Part shown: piece by piece, positions 16,673-26,000 of the stretch
Position numbering within the stretch: position 1 is the first letter of the stretch
Layout of the letters: every line of letters starts with the position of its first letter
NCBI GenBank assembly: GCA_035356615.1
Contig: DAOQSN010000008.1
Location: 70,104-134,103 of the forward strand
Direction: 5' to 3'
Origin: JAKQDH01 sp029558835
Lineage (GTDB): Bacteria; Planctomycetota; Phycisphaerae; UBA1845
Length of the DNA stretch: 64,000 nucleotides
Made by a program: the position numbers and the translations under genes
Notes under the pieces: generated by a model
The model's input: the letters and a program-made list of their open reading frames with translations, nothing else
What the model was told of the DNA's origin: nothing
Database searches by the model: none

Positions 16673-19077
16673 TGGATGCCGCCAAGATCCAGCGGGCACA
16701 CGAGATCTTCCAGCGCGGGATCTCCGGCCCGCCCAGCGCCTGGGACCGCATTCTCGAGGCCGAGTGCCAGGGCGATGGGGAACTCCGTGACTTCGTCGAG
16801 CGGATGCTCAAGCACGACGCCGCCGGCATGGGCGAATTCCTCGGCGCGCCCGCCCAGGGTCCGGGCGACGACGAGATTCCCCGCAGGATCGGTCACTACG
16901 AGATCGTGCGTCCCATCGGCGTGGGGGGCATGGGGGTGGTGTATGAGGCACGCCAGGAGCATCCTCGTCGCACCGTGGCGCTGAAGGTCCTGCAACTGGC
17001 GTTTCCCGCCCCGGAGGCGGTGCGTCGATTCCAACTCGAATCGGAAGTGCTCGGTCGGCTTCAGCACCCCGGCATCGCGCAGATCTACGAAGCCGGCACG
17101 GTAGAGATCGCCGCGAGTGACGGTACGGTTCTCCGGCGGCCGTTCTTTGCGCTGGAGTTGATTCAGGGCGAGCCGCTGACCCTCTACGCGGAGCACCGGC
17201 AACTCGACACGCGCGCGCGCCTGGAGTTGGCGGCCCGCGTCTGTGACGCGGTCCAGCATGCCCACGAGAAGGGCGTGATCCACCGGGACCTGAAGCCCGC
17301 CAACATTCTCGTTGATGCCTGCGGGCAGCCCAAAATACTCGATTTTGGCGTCGCCCGCGCGTCCGGTCCGGAGATGCAAACGCTCACCATGCACACCGAG
17401 CCGGGCCAACTGCTGGGCACTTTGGCGTACATGAGCCCGGAGCAGATATCGGGCGGCCCCCACGGCGTGGACGCCCGCGCGGATGTGTACGCGCTGGGGG
17501 TCATCCTCTACGAATTGCTCAGCGGCCGCCTGCCTTTTGACCTGGCAAACCGTTCACTCGCCGAGTGCGCGCGCCTCATCTGCGAGGAGGAGCCGCCGCC
17601 GCTGCGATCAGTGAACAGTCGGCTGGGGGTCGAAGTCGCGACGATTGTCGAGAAGGCCTGCGCCAAGGACCGCGAGCGGCGCTATCCTTCTGCGTCCGAG
17701 CTCGCCGCCGACCTGCGCTCCTATTTGCGTCACGAGCCGATTCGCGCCCGCCCGACGAGCCGGATGTACCACCTGCGCAAATTCGCCCGGCGCAACCGTG
17801 GCCTGGTGGGGGGCGTAGCGGCGAGCTTGCTCGCCCTGATCATCGGCTTGGCCGGCACGACCGCAGGAATGCTCCAGGCTGCCGCGCAGCGCGACGAGGC
17901 GCGGGCGGCTTCCGCCGAGGCCGCGGCCGTCAGCCGGTTTCTTCAGGAGATCCTGTCTTCCGTCGATCCGGGCCAGGCGCGCGGGCGCGTCGTGACGATC
18001 CGCGAGGTTCTGGATGAGGCAGCGGCGCGGCTGGCCGGCTCATTCGGTGACCGCCCGACGGTTCGCGCCGCGCTGCAGCGCACCATCGGGGTAACCTATG
18101 GGGCCTTGGGAGAGTACGACCTGGCGCAGCGCCACCTCCTCGAGGCACACGCGACGTACGCCCGGGAGCTGGGCGCGGAACACGTGGAGACCCTGGACGC
18201 CCTGGTCGCACTGTGCAACGTGTTGCGGGAACAGGGGGAGTTACCCCGGGCCGAGGCGCTCCTGCGGGAAGGATTGGCGGCCGCTCGGCGCGGTGGCAGC
18301 CCCAGTAACGACACTCTGATGCGCTTGCTGGCGCAACTGGGGGCGGTCACGGTTGACCTGGGAAAGTCCGCAGAGGCGGAGTCCATACTCCGCGAAGTGC
18401 TCGCGTATTATATCGACGCCTACGGCGCCGAGCATCGCCACACCCTGATCGCGATGAACAACCTTGGGCTGCTGCTGCGCAACGCTTACCGACTGAACGA
18501 AGCAGAGGTTCTGCTCAAGGGCGTTTGGGAAGTCCGGCAGCGCACGCTGGGCACCGACCACCCGGATACGATCCTGGCCATGCACAATATGGCGGCCTTG
18601 TGGCAGGACCAGGGCAAAGTCAGGGAGTGTGAGTCACTCCAGCGCGAGATCGTTGCCTCCCGCGTCCGCGTCCTTGGCGAACACCACCCCCATACGCTCC
18701 TGTCCATGAGCAACCTGGCAGTGATGCAGGCCCAGTGCGGACAACTCGCGGAAGCCGAGGCGCTGTTGCGCCGGACGCTCGAATCCAGCCGGACGAAGCT
18801 GGGCGACCAGCACCCCGACACGATTCGCTGCCGGGGGATTCTCGCCACCGTTCTCATCGGCGAGCAGAAGTACGCGGAGGCCGAGCCGATCGCGGCCGCA
18901 TGCTATGACCATTCCGTCGCCGCCTACGGGGCTGACCACGAGGCGGTGGTCGAGGCCGTTGGACTGCTCGCCGAATTGTATGACGCGTGGGGACGGCAGG
19001 CCGAGGCCGACCAGTGGCGGGCGAAAATGCCGGCGCCGCAGCCAACAGTAACCGCGGCCGAAGGTAGCGCTCCCTGA
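16672..19077 (+). CDS. Membrane Ser/Thr protein kinase with TPR repeats
   Basis: About 801 residues. The kinase domain (about 75-340) is complete: Gly-rich loop IGVGGMGVVYEA, catalytic Lys in VALKV (K105), HRDLKPANI, DFG and the GTLAYMSPEQ activation segment. One transmembrane helix (GLVGGVAASLLALIIGLAGTTAGML) follows at about 380-405. The remainder is a series of TPR units of the TPR_12 type (for example HVETLDALVALCNVLREQG, HPDTILAMHNMAALWQDQG, HPHTLLSMSNLAVMQ). The TPR part lies beyond the helix. It starts inside the sigma factor stop codon; in planctomycetes such kinase-sigma pairs are proposed to transduce extracytoplasmic signals. Confidence 0.93.
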   Translation: MDAAKIQRAHEIFQRGISGPPSAWDRILEAECQGDGELRDFVERMLKHDAAGMGEFLGAPAQGPGDDEIPRRIGHYEIVRPIGVGGMGVVYEARQEHPRRTVALKVLQLAFPAPEAVRRFQLESEVLGRLQHPGIAQIYEAGTVEIAASDGTVLRRPFFALELIQGEPLTLYAEHRQLDTRARLELAARVCDAVQHAHEKGVIHRDLKPANILVDACGQPKILDFGVARASGPEMQTLTMHTEPGQLLGTLAYMSPEQISGGPHGVDARADVYALGVILYELLSGRLPFDLANRSLAECARLICEEEPPPLRSVNSRLGVEVATIVEKACAKDRERRYPSASELAADLRSYLRHEPIRARPTSRMYHLRKFARRNRGLVGGVAASLLALIIGLAGTTAGMLQAAAQRDEARAASAEAAAVSRFLQEILSSVDPGQARGRVVTIREVLDEAAARLAGSFGDRPTVRAALQRTIGVTYGALGEYDLAQRHLLEAHATYARELGAEHVETLDALVALCNVLREQGELPRAEALLREGLAAARRGGSPSNDTLMRLLAQLGAVTVDLGKSAEAESILREVLAYYIDAYGAEHRHTLIAMNNLGLLLRNAYRLNEAEVLLKGVWEVRQRTLGTDHPDTILAMHNMAALWQDQGKVRECESLQREIVASRVRVLGEHHPHTLLSMSNLAVMQAQCGQLAEAEALLRRTLESSRTKLGDQHPDTIRCRGILATVLIGEQKYAEAEPIAAACYDHSVAAYGADHEAVVEAVGLLAELYDAWGRQAEADQWRAKMPAPQPTVTAAEGSAP

Positions 19078-19537
19078 TCGCCCAGGAGCCCCTGGTGAGC
19101 GGGACTTCGACTCGGACTGCCTTGCGACGGTGCAGGTCGAGGATACCACATCGCCGACCATAGCTGCCGAAGCTCTGGATGAGACCGCCGGGTGTGACGG
19201 CCCAAGCAATGACACAGAGCCGCGCGGCTGGCTCCCCACCCACAGCGGCGCGAAACGGAAACCGGATCAGACATCGACAGTCTGCTGAAACGATATGGAG
19301 ATAACAGATACAATGAGCGGTTGCCGGAGTACTTCATCCGACAGCTTGAAAGACCGGAACGGGTTGCGGGGACAGCCGTTTACACCCGCGCGGCTCCGCG
19401 GGTCTCAAGGGCTTGAGCGTGTCCGGGGCCGCTCGTCTGTCTGCGCGGCACTGCTGCCGGCCCGGTGCGGGAGTGTTTCGTAAGCAGCCGCCCGGTTGTG
19501 ATTATTCAAGAAGACGTTCCGAAGCTGCATGGCCCGT
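19078..19537. other. Intergenic region between convergent genes
   Basis: About 460 bases between the 3' ends of the kinase and the PEP-CTERM gene. No coding frame with protein-like composition is seen on either strand, and I found no long perfect hairpin. One or more transcription terminators would be expected here. Confidence 0.4.
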
Positions 19538-20146
19538 TCAGCGGCGACGCCACAGTGCGATCGCCGCGATGAGCGCCAGCAGCAAGGTGGCCGGTTCGGG
19601 AACGACGACAAGCGTGGCTCCCGCGAACGTCTGGGGGGAGACCGGGTCGAAGTTGGGACTGACCGTCAGGTTCCGCAGGAACCCCTCGCTGGGGGTGATG
19701 ATGATCGTAGTACCTATAGCTGCGCCAGGGGGCGCCAGCAAGTCGAAGGTAAAGAGGGGGGTCACGTCGCCGACGTTGCGTCCGAAGTTGGGCGCGAAGA
19801 CGTCGGTGGTAGCCGCGGCGACATCCAGATATTGATTACCCTGGGCATTCCCCAGGTGGTGGCTGCCAAGGTCGTCGAAGTCCGCCTGGTTGATGAGCAC
19901 GTTCGAGATGTTGCTGCCGGTAGCCCCCGCGGTGCCGCCCAACAGCAGGTCGATGGCAAACGAGAAGTGTCCGACGCCCGCGAGGTTGTCGCCCGCCAGC
20001 GTGGCGGCCTCTACCTGGAGACTGGTCGAGGCACCGGCGAGGACGTCCGCCGACGAGGGTACGATCCGATACAAGGCACCATACACGCCGGTACTCATGA
20101 AGAATCCGACGGCCGCAGCGACACTGCAAGTACCGATCTGCCTCAT
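19538..20146 (-). CDS. PEP-CTERM sorting-signal protein
   Basis: 202-residue exported protein with an N-terminal signal (CSVAAAVGFFMSTGVYG) and a C-terminal VPEP motif, hydrophobic helix and RRR (VVPEPATLLLALIAAIALWRRR in outline). That tripartite tail is the PEP-CTERM signal handled by exosortase, which anchors or exports proteins in bacteria that make exopolysaccharide. The middle part is beta-rich with no known domain. GGAGGGAGGAG precedes the ATG. It lies close to a second exported gene upstream on the same strand (82-base gap). No exosortase gene is in the window. Confidence 0.85.
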   Translation of the reverse strand: MRQIGTCSVAAAVGFFMSTGVYGALYRIVPSSADVLAGASTSLQVEAATLAGDNLAGVGHFSFAIDLLLGGTAGATGSNISNVLINQADFDDLGSHHLGNAQGNQYLDVAAATTDVFAPNFGRNVGDVTPLFTFDLLAPPGAAIGTTIIITPSEGFLRNLTVSPNFDPVSPQTFAGATLVVVPEPATLLLALIAAIALWRRR

Positions 20147-20227
20147 GGTCTCCTCCCTCCCTCAGCCACCTGGGCGCCCGCCATCGCCCGTGGCCATGCT
20201 GCCTCTCGACCGACGGGACGTGGGTCG

Positions 20228-21922
20228 CTACGGGGCTATCACAAACACCGCCTGGAAGACGGCGAAGTCGGCCAAGTCTATGTCTCCGTTTCGATCGAAG
20301 TCCACCGGACCACACTCCGGTCCGACCAACCCGCCCACCGGACCCGTGAGGCACGCCTGGAAGGCCGCGTAATCGGCCAGGTCCACGTCCCCGTCGTAGT
20401 CGAGGTCACCATTGGTCACCATGTTCAAGCGCACCAGGCCGAGGTCCACGAACGTCACCCGGTCGTCGCCGTCGATGTCGGCCCGGATATTGAATCCTGG
20501 GTCGCCATTCTGCGTTCCCAGGGCCTGCTGTACGAGCGCCACGTCGGCCTCGCTTACAGCGCCGTCTCCGTCCACATCGCCAACGACGACCCGGTACTGG
20601 ACCTCGAAGTTGTTCGCCGATGCCCAGGCGCCAAGGCTGCGGACGCTGTACCACCGTTGCGGGGACAGGACCGTCCCGTTCTCCTGAATCCTGAGCACCC
20701 GCGGGTGGCCACCCTCGTCGTTGGCCACGGTGAACGTGAACGCCGCGGAAAGATCACTTCCGTAGGTGCCGCCGTCGAGCAGTTCCTGAATCAGGACCTG
20801 TCCCGATGCCGGTGCGGCGATGTCCTTGTCGAACGTCACACGGACGAGGTTACGGGCGGTTCGCCACAGCGTACCCTGCGTCGGCGGCTCGGCCGCCACG
20901 AGGTTGGCCGCACATTCATCCGGGATGCCGTTGTTGTTGACGTCAGGTGAGGTTCCCGCGGCGATGTCGCATTCGTCGGGGACACTGTTGCCGTTGCAGT
21001 CCGCGCTGCTGCCGACCGCGATGTCGCAGGCGTCATGAACGGTGTTGCTGTTGCAGTCCACAACGGACTCACAGGGGTCGGGCACGAGCGACACCGTGGT
21101 ACGGGCCGTGCTGACGCAGTTGCTCGCGTCGGTCACGGTAAGAACGTAGGTGCCGCGAACGGCCGGCGCGACGACCGGATTCAGTTGACTGGACGTGAAC
21201 CCTTCGGGGCCGGTCCACGAGTAGCTCGCCATGCCGCTGGGTCCGCCGAGCAGGGCGACCGCCTGCCCCGCGCAGACCGGTCCGTCGTTGGCGGCGGTGG
21301 CCTCGGGGGCCGATGGGACGATGATGGTAAGAGCGGTGATCGCGCCGGCGCTTGTCGGCTCCGTCGCCCAGACGATGCCCGCGCCGTCCTCGCCCTGCCG
21401 GATCACGATGGCTTTGACATTGGACGCGCTTAGGGTGTAGGTGCCGGGCTGTGCGGGAGTGGTCAGGGAGCCGGTGACGAGAACCGTCTGGGTATGCGCG
21501 ACGCCGGTAACCACGGAACCGATGGGGAACGGGGCATGGTCGATCGTGTTCTTGATGGTGTTTTGGCCGCCGCCGACGCGCACCAGCCGCCCGTCGACCA
21601 CTTCGCCGCCGAAGCCCGCCGGACCGGTGAGGCCGGCCGGGCGATCGAAGTTGAGCATCGGGGCGCTCGTGGGAACGTTCGCCGCTGCCAAGGGACCGCC
21701 CGTGAACGCCAAGTCCAGCGCGAACCCGGCGAGCCCTTCGTTCTGGGTATCACTGAGGACGCCGCTGATCTCGTAGGCGATGGTGCCCCCGCACGCGGTC
21801 ACCACTATGTTGCTGCTGCCGTTACTGGTGATACCTATATCGAGCCCGGCGGCTGTCACGGCCGCACAAGGTAGCATCAGTACCACCAACACACTGATGC
21901 ACCGCATCCCAAACGTGGTCAT
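20228..21922 (-). CDS. Secreted protein with Ig-like and dockerin-like repeats
   Basis: About 564 residues with a signal peptide (CISVLVVLMLPCAAVTA). An N-terminal cohesin-like or beta-sandwich region (about 25-200; GFALDLAFTGGPLAA) is followed by a PKD/Ig-like segment (YSWTGPEGFTSSQLNP). Cys/Asp-rich repeats follow (DCNSNTVHDACDIAVG, DCNGNSVPDECDIAAG). The C-terminal part has four Ca-binding loops, two resembling dockerin repeats (GDLDYDGDVDLADYAAFQACL and VDFDRNGDIDLADFAVFQAVF). The ATG at 21922 directly follows an in-frame GTG at 21925; either could serve. It is probably cell-surface or extracellular; no catalytic motif was seen. Confidence 0.75.
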   Translation of the reverse strand: MTTFGMRCISVLVVLMLPCAAVTAAGLDIGITSNGSSNIVVTACGGTIAYEISGVLSDTQNEGLAGFALDLAFTGGPLAAANVPTSAPMLNFDRPAGLTGPAGFGGEVVDGRLVRVGGGQNTIKNTIDHAPFPIGSVVTGVAHTQTVLVTGSLTTPAQPGTYTLSASNVKAIVIRQGEDGAGIVWATEPTSAGAITALTIIVPSAPEATAANDGPVCAGQAVALLGGPSGMASYSWTGPEGFTSSQLNPVVAPAVRGTYVLTVTDASNCVSTARTTVSLVPDPCESVVDCNSNTVHDACDIAVGSSADCNGNSVPDECDIAAGTSPDVNNNGIPDECAANLVAAEPPTQGTLWRTARNLVRVTFDKDIAAPASGQVLIQELLDGGTYGSDLSAAFTFTVANDEGGHPRVLRIQENGTVLSPQRWYSVRSLGAWASANNFEVQYRVVVGDVDGDGAVSEADVALVQQALGTQNGDPGFNIRADIDGDDRVTFVDLGLVRLNMVTNGDLDYDGDVDLADYAAFQACLTGPVGGLVGPECGPVDFDRNGDIDLADFAVFQAVFVIAP

Positions 21923-22073
21923 CACAATCGCTCCCGTTCTCTAGCAAGCCCCGCCGCCAGAACGTTCCTGCGCGCGTCACGCCTGCTCCCTCATTCACCT
22001 ATTCCGGGAGACCGGCTCCGCTCCCCGCCCTCCCACCTGGTCCCCCAGCGACCCGCAAAGTTCCACCTTCGTG

Positions 22074-23015
22074 CTACTTCTCCCGCTCGGCCGCGGGACC
22101 GGCGCTCCTTGCTTCTTGTTTCTCCTTCTCCAGATCTCGCCCCCAGTTCATTATGATGGCCGCAGCCTCCTCCCATCCGATCGGCTCTCGGAAGCACGCC
22201 CTTACTGCCTCGATCCCAGTCGCGCAGTCACCCAACTTCGTTTCCGGCTTGCATCCGGCGCCCATCGCCTGCTCGATCTTCGCGGCAAGTTCTCCGTCTT
22301 CGAATCCGATGCTCCCCCTGGCGGGCACGAATACGCATCCACCCGAACTCAACCACTCACCGATCCGCGCGTAAAGAGTGCGCAGCCCCTCACCCTCTTC
22401 CGGCGGCCTGCCTGGCCGCGTTTCTCTGCACAGATAGCCTACCTCAATCGGCTCGCCACCAGCGCTCTCCGACACGAACACCACCTTCACCTTGGTGTCC
22501 TCGACCTGCACGCTCTGCACAAGCTCAAACTCACGTGCATAGGCGGCGAGCTCCGGAATCACCAAGCTGTAGTCACCGAACTCCTCGTAGAGACTAGCCT
22601 TCTTCTCGGCGATCAACCGAGCAACGTCGCTTCTTGCCTGCAATCCGGCGCCGACTCGACACCGCTCGATCTCCCCCGCATACCTGCACCGCGGCTCCAC
22701 CGCAATGCCGTTGACGGTCAGCCCTTCCCGCCCGTACACGACCTCGTACGGTTGTCTCAGCAGCGCGCCGCCAACGATAACGGCACCGGAATCGATTACC
22801 CGACGCTCAACCGGTGCGATTGTCGGCGTGAAGACCTGAACTACGTAATACTCCAAACGGCGGCCGCGAATCTCCTCGCTGTGTCGGGCCTTGACCGCGG
22901 CAATGGCGTCCTGCTTCTCCTGTGGCCCGGCCCCGCCATCGGCCAACAGCGGCGGGGTTTCAACCGCCAGTGCCAGCAACGCCAACATCATGCCGACCAG
23001 ATGTCCTGTCTTCAT
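22074..23015 (-). CDS. Secreted protein of unknown function
   Basis: About 313 residues with a signal peptide (GMMLALLALAVETPPLLA). The mature part is charged, mixed alpha/beta, with eight or so Cys residues that could form disulfides (PRCRYAGEIERCRVG, GCKPETKLGDCATG). I recognise no family. The ATG at 23015 is preferred over 23033 because GAGGAAG stands upstream and the signal peptide begins there. It follows the giant repeat protein by 27 bases on the same strand and may be translated from the same message, so it may be a partner of that protein. Confidence 0.65.
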   Translation of the reverse strand: MKTGHLVGMMLALLALAVETPPLLADGGAGPQEKQDAIAAVKARHSEEIRGRRLEYYVVQVFTPTIAPVERRVIDSGAVIVGGALLRQPYEVVYGREGLTVNGIAVEPRCRYAGEIERCRVGAGLQARSDVARLIAEKKASLYEEFGDYSLVIPELAAYAREFELVQSVQVEDTKVKVVFVSESAGGEPIEVGYLCRETRPGRPPEEGEGLRTLYARIGEWLSSGGCVFVPARGSIGFEDGELAAKIEQAMGAGCKPETKLGDCATGIEAVRACFREPIGWEEAAAIIMNWGRDLEKEKQEARSAGPAAEREK

Positions 23016-23042
23016 GTTCGCTTCCTCACGCACCGCACTCGT

Positions 23043-26000
23043 TCAGCGCGGAACGTACATGCGCACGCTGTCGACCGTATGATCACCTCGCACGAGGTGC
23101 GCCGGCCACTCGGCCTGGTTCTCGTCGATTCCACCGCCGTCGTACGCTTCTCTGATCGTGTAGTTCTTGGATACACCGCCTATCGGCTTGGTCCCGCCGA
23201 TGGTCTCGAAAATCGCCCTCGTGTCGCTGATGAGTTCCGGCGTATAGGAGATGTCATCGTAGCCGAAGCTGTTATCCGCCTCGAGCAGACCGGCAAAGGC
23301 GTCCGCCAGTGACGGTTCACCCCCTCCTGCCACCGCGCCGTAGCAGACAGCCAGAAAGACGGCACTATGGTCCCGCATGACGCAGTACCTCTGGACGAAC
23401 TTCACGGTAATGCAGACGGCCCATTTCCCTGACCACCCTTCAGAAACCGTAAGCGTGTCGGCCGGCCACCCCAGGGTATTGATATAGTAATTGCGGGCGA
23501 GCACCGCCTCGCCCATGTCATCGTACGTTTCAATGGGGATTTCACCAGGGGTAGTGGCGCCCGCATTCCCATGCCCGTCTATCCATAGGATCCCCCTCGT
23601 GCGCGAACTCACATCGTCGAAGAACTGGAGGAGTGTATGCACCGGCCAGTTCCCCGGATCGACATAAGTTATGTGCGGAGTCACCACGAAACCACGGGTC
23701 GCGCACACGTTCCAGAGCTCGGTCTCGCCGCAGTTCCCGAAATCCCACCAGAACGGGTTCCAGATGCTCGCCGCCGGCAGCATGATCCAGGTCATGCGCA
23801 GGTGGACGTCGTCGCGGGCCAGTTCGGTCCCATCGCGCGTATAGGTGAGTCGTATGGTCACATCTTCGACAGGGTCACCGACCGGGACATCCTTGCCCTC
23901 TACAAAGATGTCCACGTCCGAGGAGACTATGCCTGCCAAGTCGCCCGCCGGTGAAGCAAGGTCGACGGACAGGTCGTTCAGGAGGGACAGGCCGTCGGCC
24001 TTGAAGAGGCGGAGGGAGTCCGGCGGATTCACGGAAAGTTGTACCACGCCCTCCGTCAAGCCCGACGGCAGCAGGCGGAGCGTGATCTTAACAACGTCGT
24101 CGTCGGTTGCGCCGATCACGTTGTCTCGGTTGTCCCTTTGCTCGAGCGGGCCGTTGTCATCATTGTCATCATTGACGGCGGCGAACAGACTGTCAGGAGC
24201 ATCTTCGTCGGCCTCGGCGACGGCGGGACCGGGGGCGTTCAGGGTCCCCGGCCGGTGACCCACGAGGTCCACCCGGGGACACGGATTGGGTGTGCAACTT
24301 ACATCGTCGCCCTCGTACTCACCGCCCGTGCGATCGCACGTGAACGCCAGTACCTTGTCACAGGCTCCGTCCTCGTAACAGCACGCGCCCGTCGGCGGGC
24401 AGGGGTCGGGGCTGCAACTGTTCGCGCCGGTGTACTGGCCGTCGCACAGGGGCCACGTGCTCAACACGCAGCCGCCATGCTCGCCGCAGCAGGAACCCTG
24501 GCAGATGGACTGGCGCTCCACACACGCGAGGTAGGTGTACGCTTGGGTGGCAAAGCCACCGCCGGGGCAGGGCTTTATCTTGAAGGCGCTGCCGGGGCAG
24601 CCGCCCCCACCCGCGCAAGTGGTTCCCAGCTTGTGTGCCGGGAACCAGGGCACGTTCGTGCAGCTCGCCAACGGCGTCACTAGGCCGGTCTTCACGTAAC
24701 GGCACACGTCGTCGCCCTTGCACTCCGGCGGGCAGAAGTAGTGCGCTTCACCCTCCGTGACGTGGCTCTCGCAGGTCAACTCCCCCGCGCGGCTGCCGCC
24801 GGGGCCGCGGACCTCCCGGACGCCCGGCACGAAGTTGCCCTGCGCGCAGTCCGGCACGGCCATCTGTTCCAGGATCTCCGGGCCGGCCGTCCGCACGAAC
24901 GGCTGATCGGTGAAACTCAACGTGATCGGCGGCAGCGCCTCCCGCCCCTCCCGCGACTCCCCCGTATCGAGCACCCGCATCGTCACGCATTCCGGCAGGA
25001 CTCCATCGAGCAGGTCCTGCACCTTGACGAACAGAAACAGCGGCTGCACGTACACGGTCGCGTCATACGTGCCGGAGTTGGCCTCCGGCCCATCGAGCTG
25101 GGCCGTCAGTACGCCTGCTCCGGGGTGGTACGATGACAGGCCTACCACCATGAGCCACTCCTCGGTCGTCCGACCGCGGTCGTAGCTCACCACGATCGGT
25201 TCGCTGGCCTGCAAGCCCAGGGCGGTGATCTCGAGGACGACCTCGGCCGCGCCGTTCTCGTCGAAGATCACCGGCCCGTGCTGGATTTGCGTGTCCGTTT
25301 CGCCATGTACGTCGTTCGGGTCAACGGGGGCGCCGACCAATACGACCCGGTCGCCGAAGGGATCGGAGCCTTCGCCGAAGAACCCGGCCGGGATCGGCCC
25401 ATGCACACCGAAGTCGTAGAAGGTCTCTTCCCGGCCCCCCAGGCTGGTAGCCCACGAATCCGGGCAAGCGTCCGGCAGCGGGATCCGACATGCCTCATCC
25501 ACCGTATCCGCGCCGGTCGCGAACGCCAAGTAATCCGCGATCTCGACCGCCCCATTCAGGTCCAGGTCCGCGCAGACACAGCCATCGAGCAGCTCGGGCC
25601 CGGTCGCCCCCAGGCAATCCGCGAACCCCGCGTAGTCATCGAGGTCCACATCGCAGTCCCCGTCCAGGTCGCCGGGACGGGTCGGGCAGTCGGCCTCGTC
25701 GGGTACGCCGTTGAAGTTCTTGTCGCGGCTGAAGCCGCCGATGATGTCGCAATCGTCGGGGACACCGTTGACGTTGCGGTCCGCTTCGCACTCGTCGGGA
25801 ATGCCATTGGGCTGGCAATCCGCGCTGCTCCCGCCGGAGATGTCCTCGGCGTCGTCTATGCCGTTCGCGTTGCAGTCCTCGTCGGCGGCCAGGCCGGCCA
25901 CGCAGAACGCCAGGTCATACGGTCCGGCATCCCCGGCCGCGTAGCCGTCTCCCGTGGCGTCGTAGAGGGCCAGGCCATTGCCGGCGCCGGTTGGCGGCGC

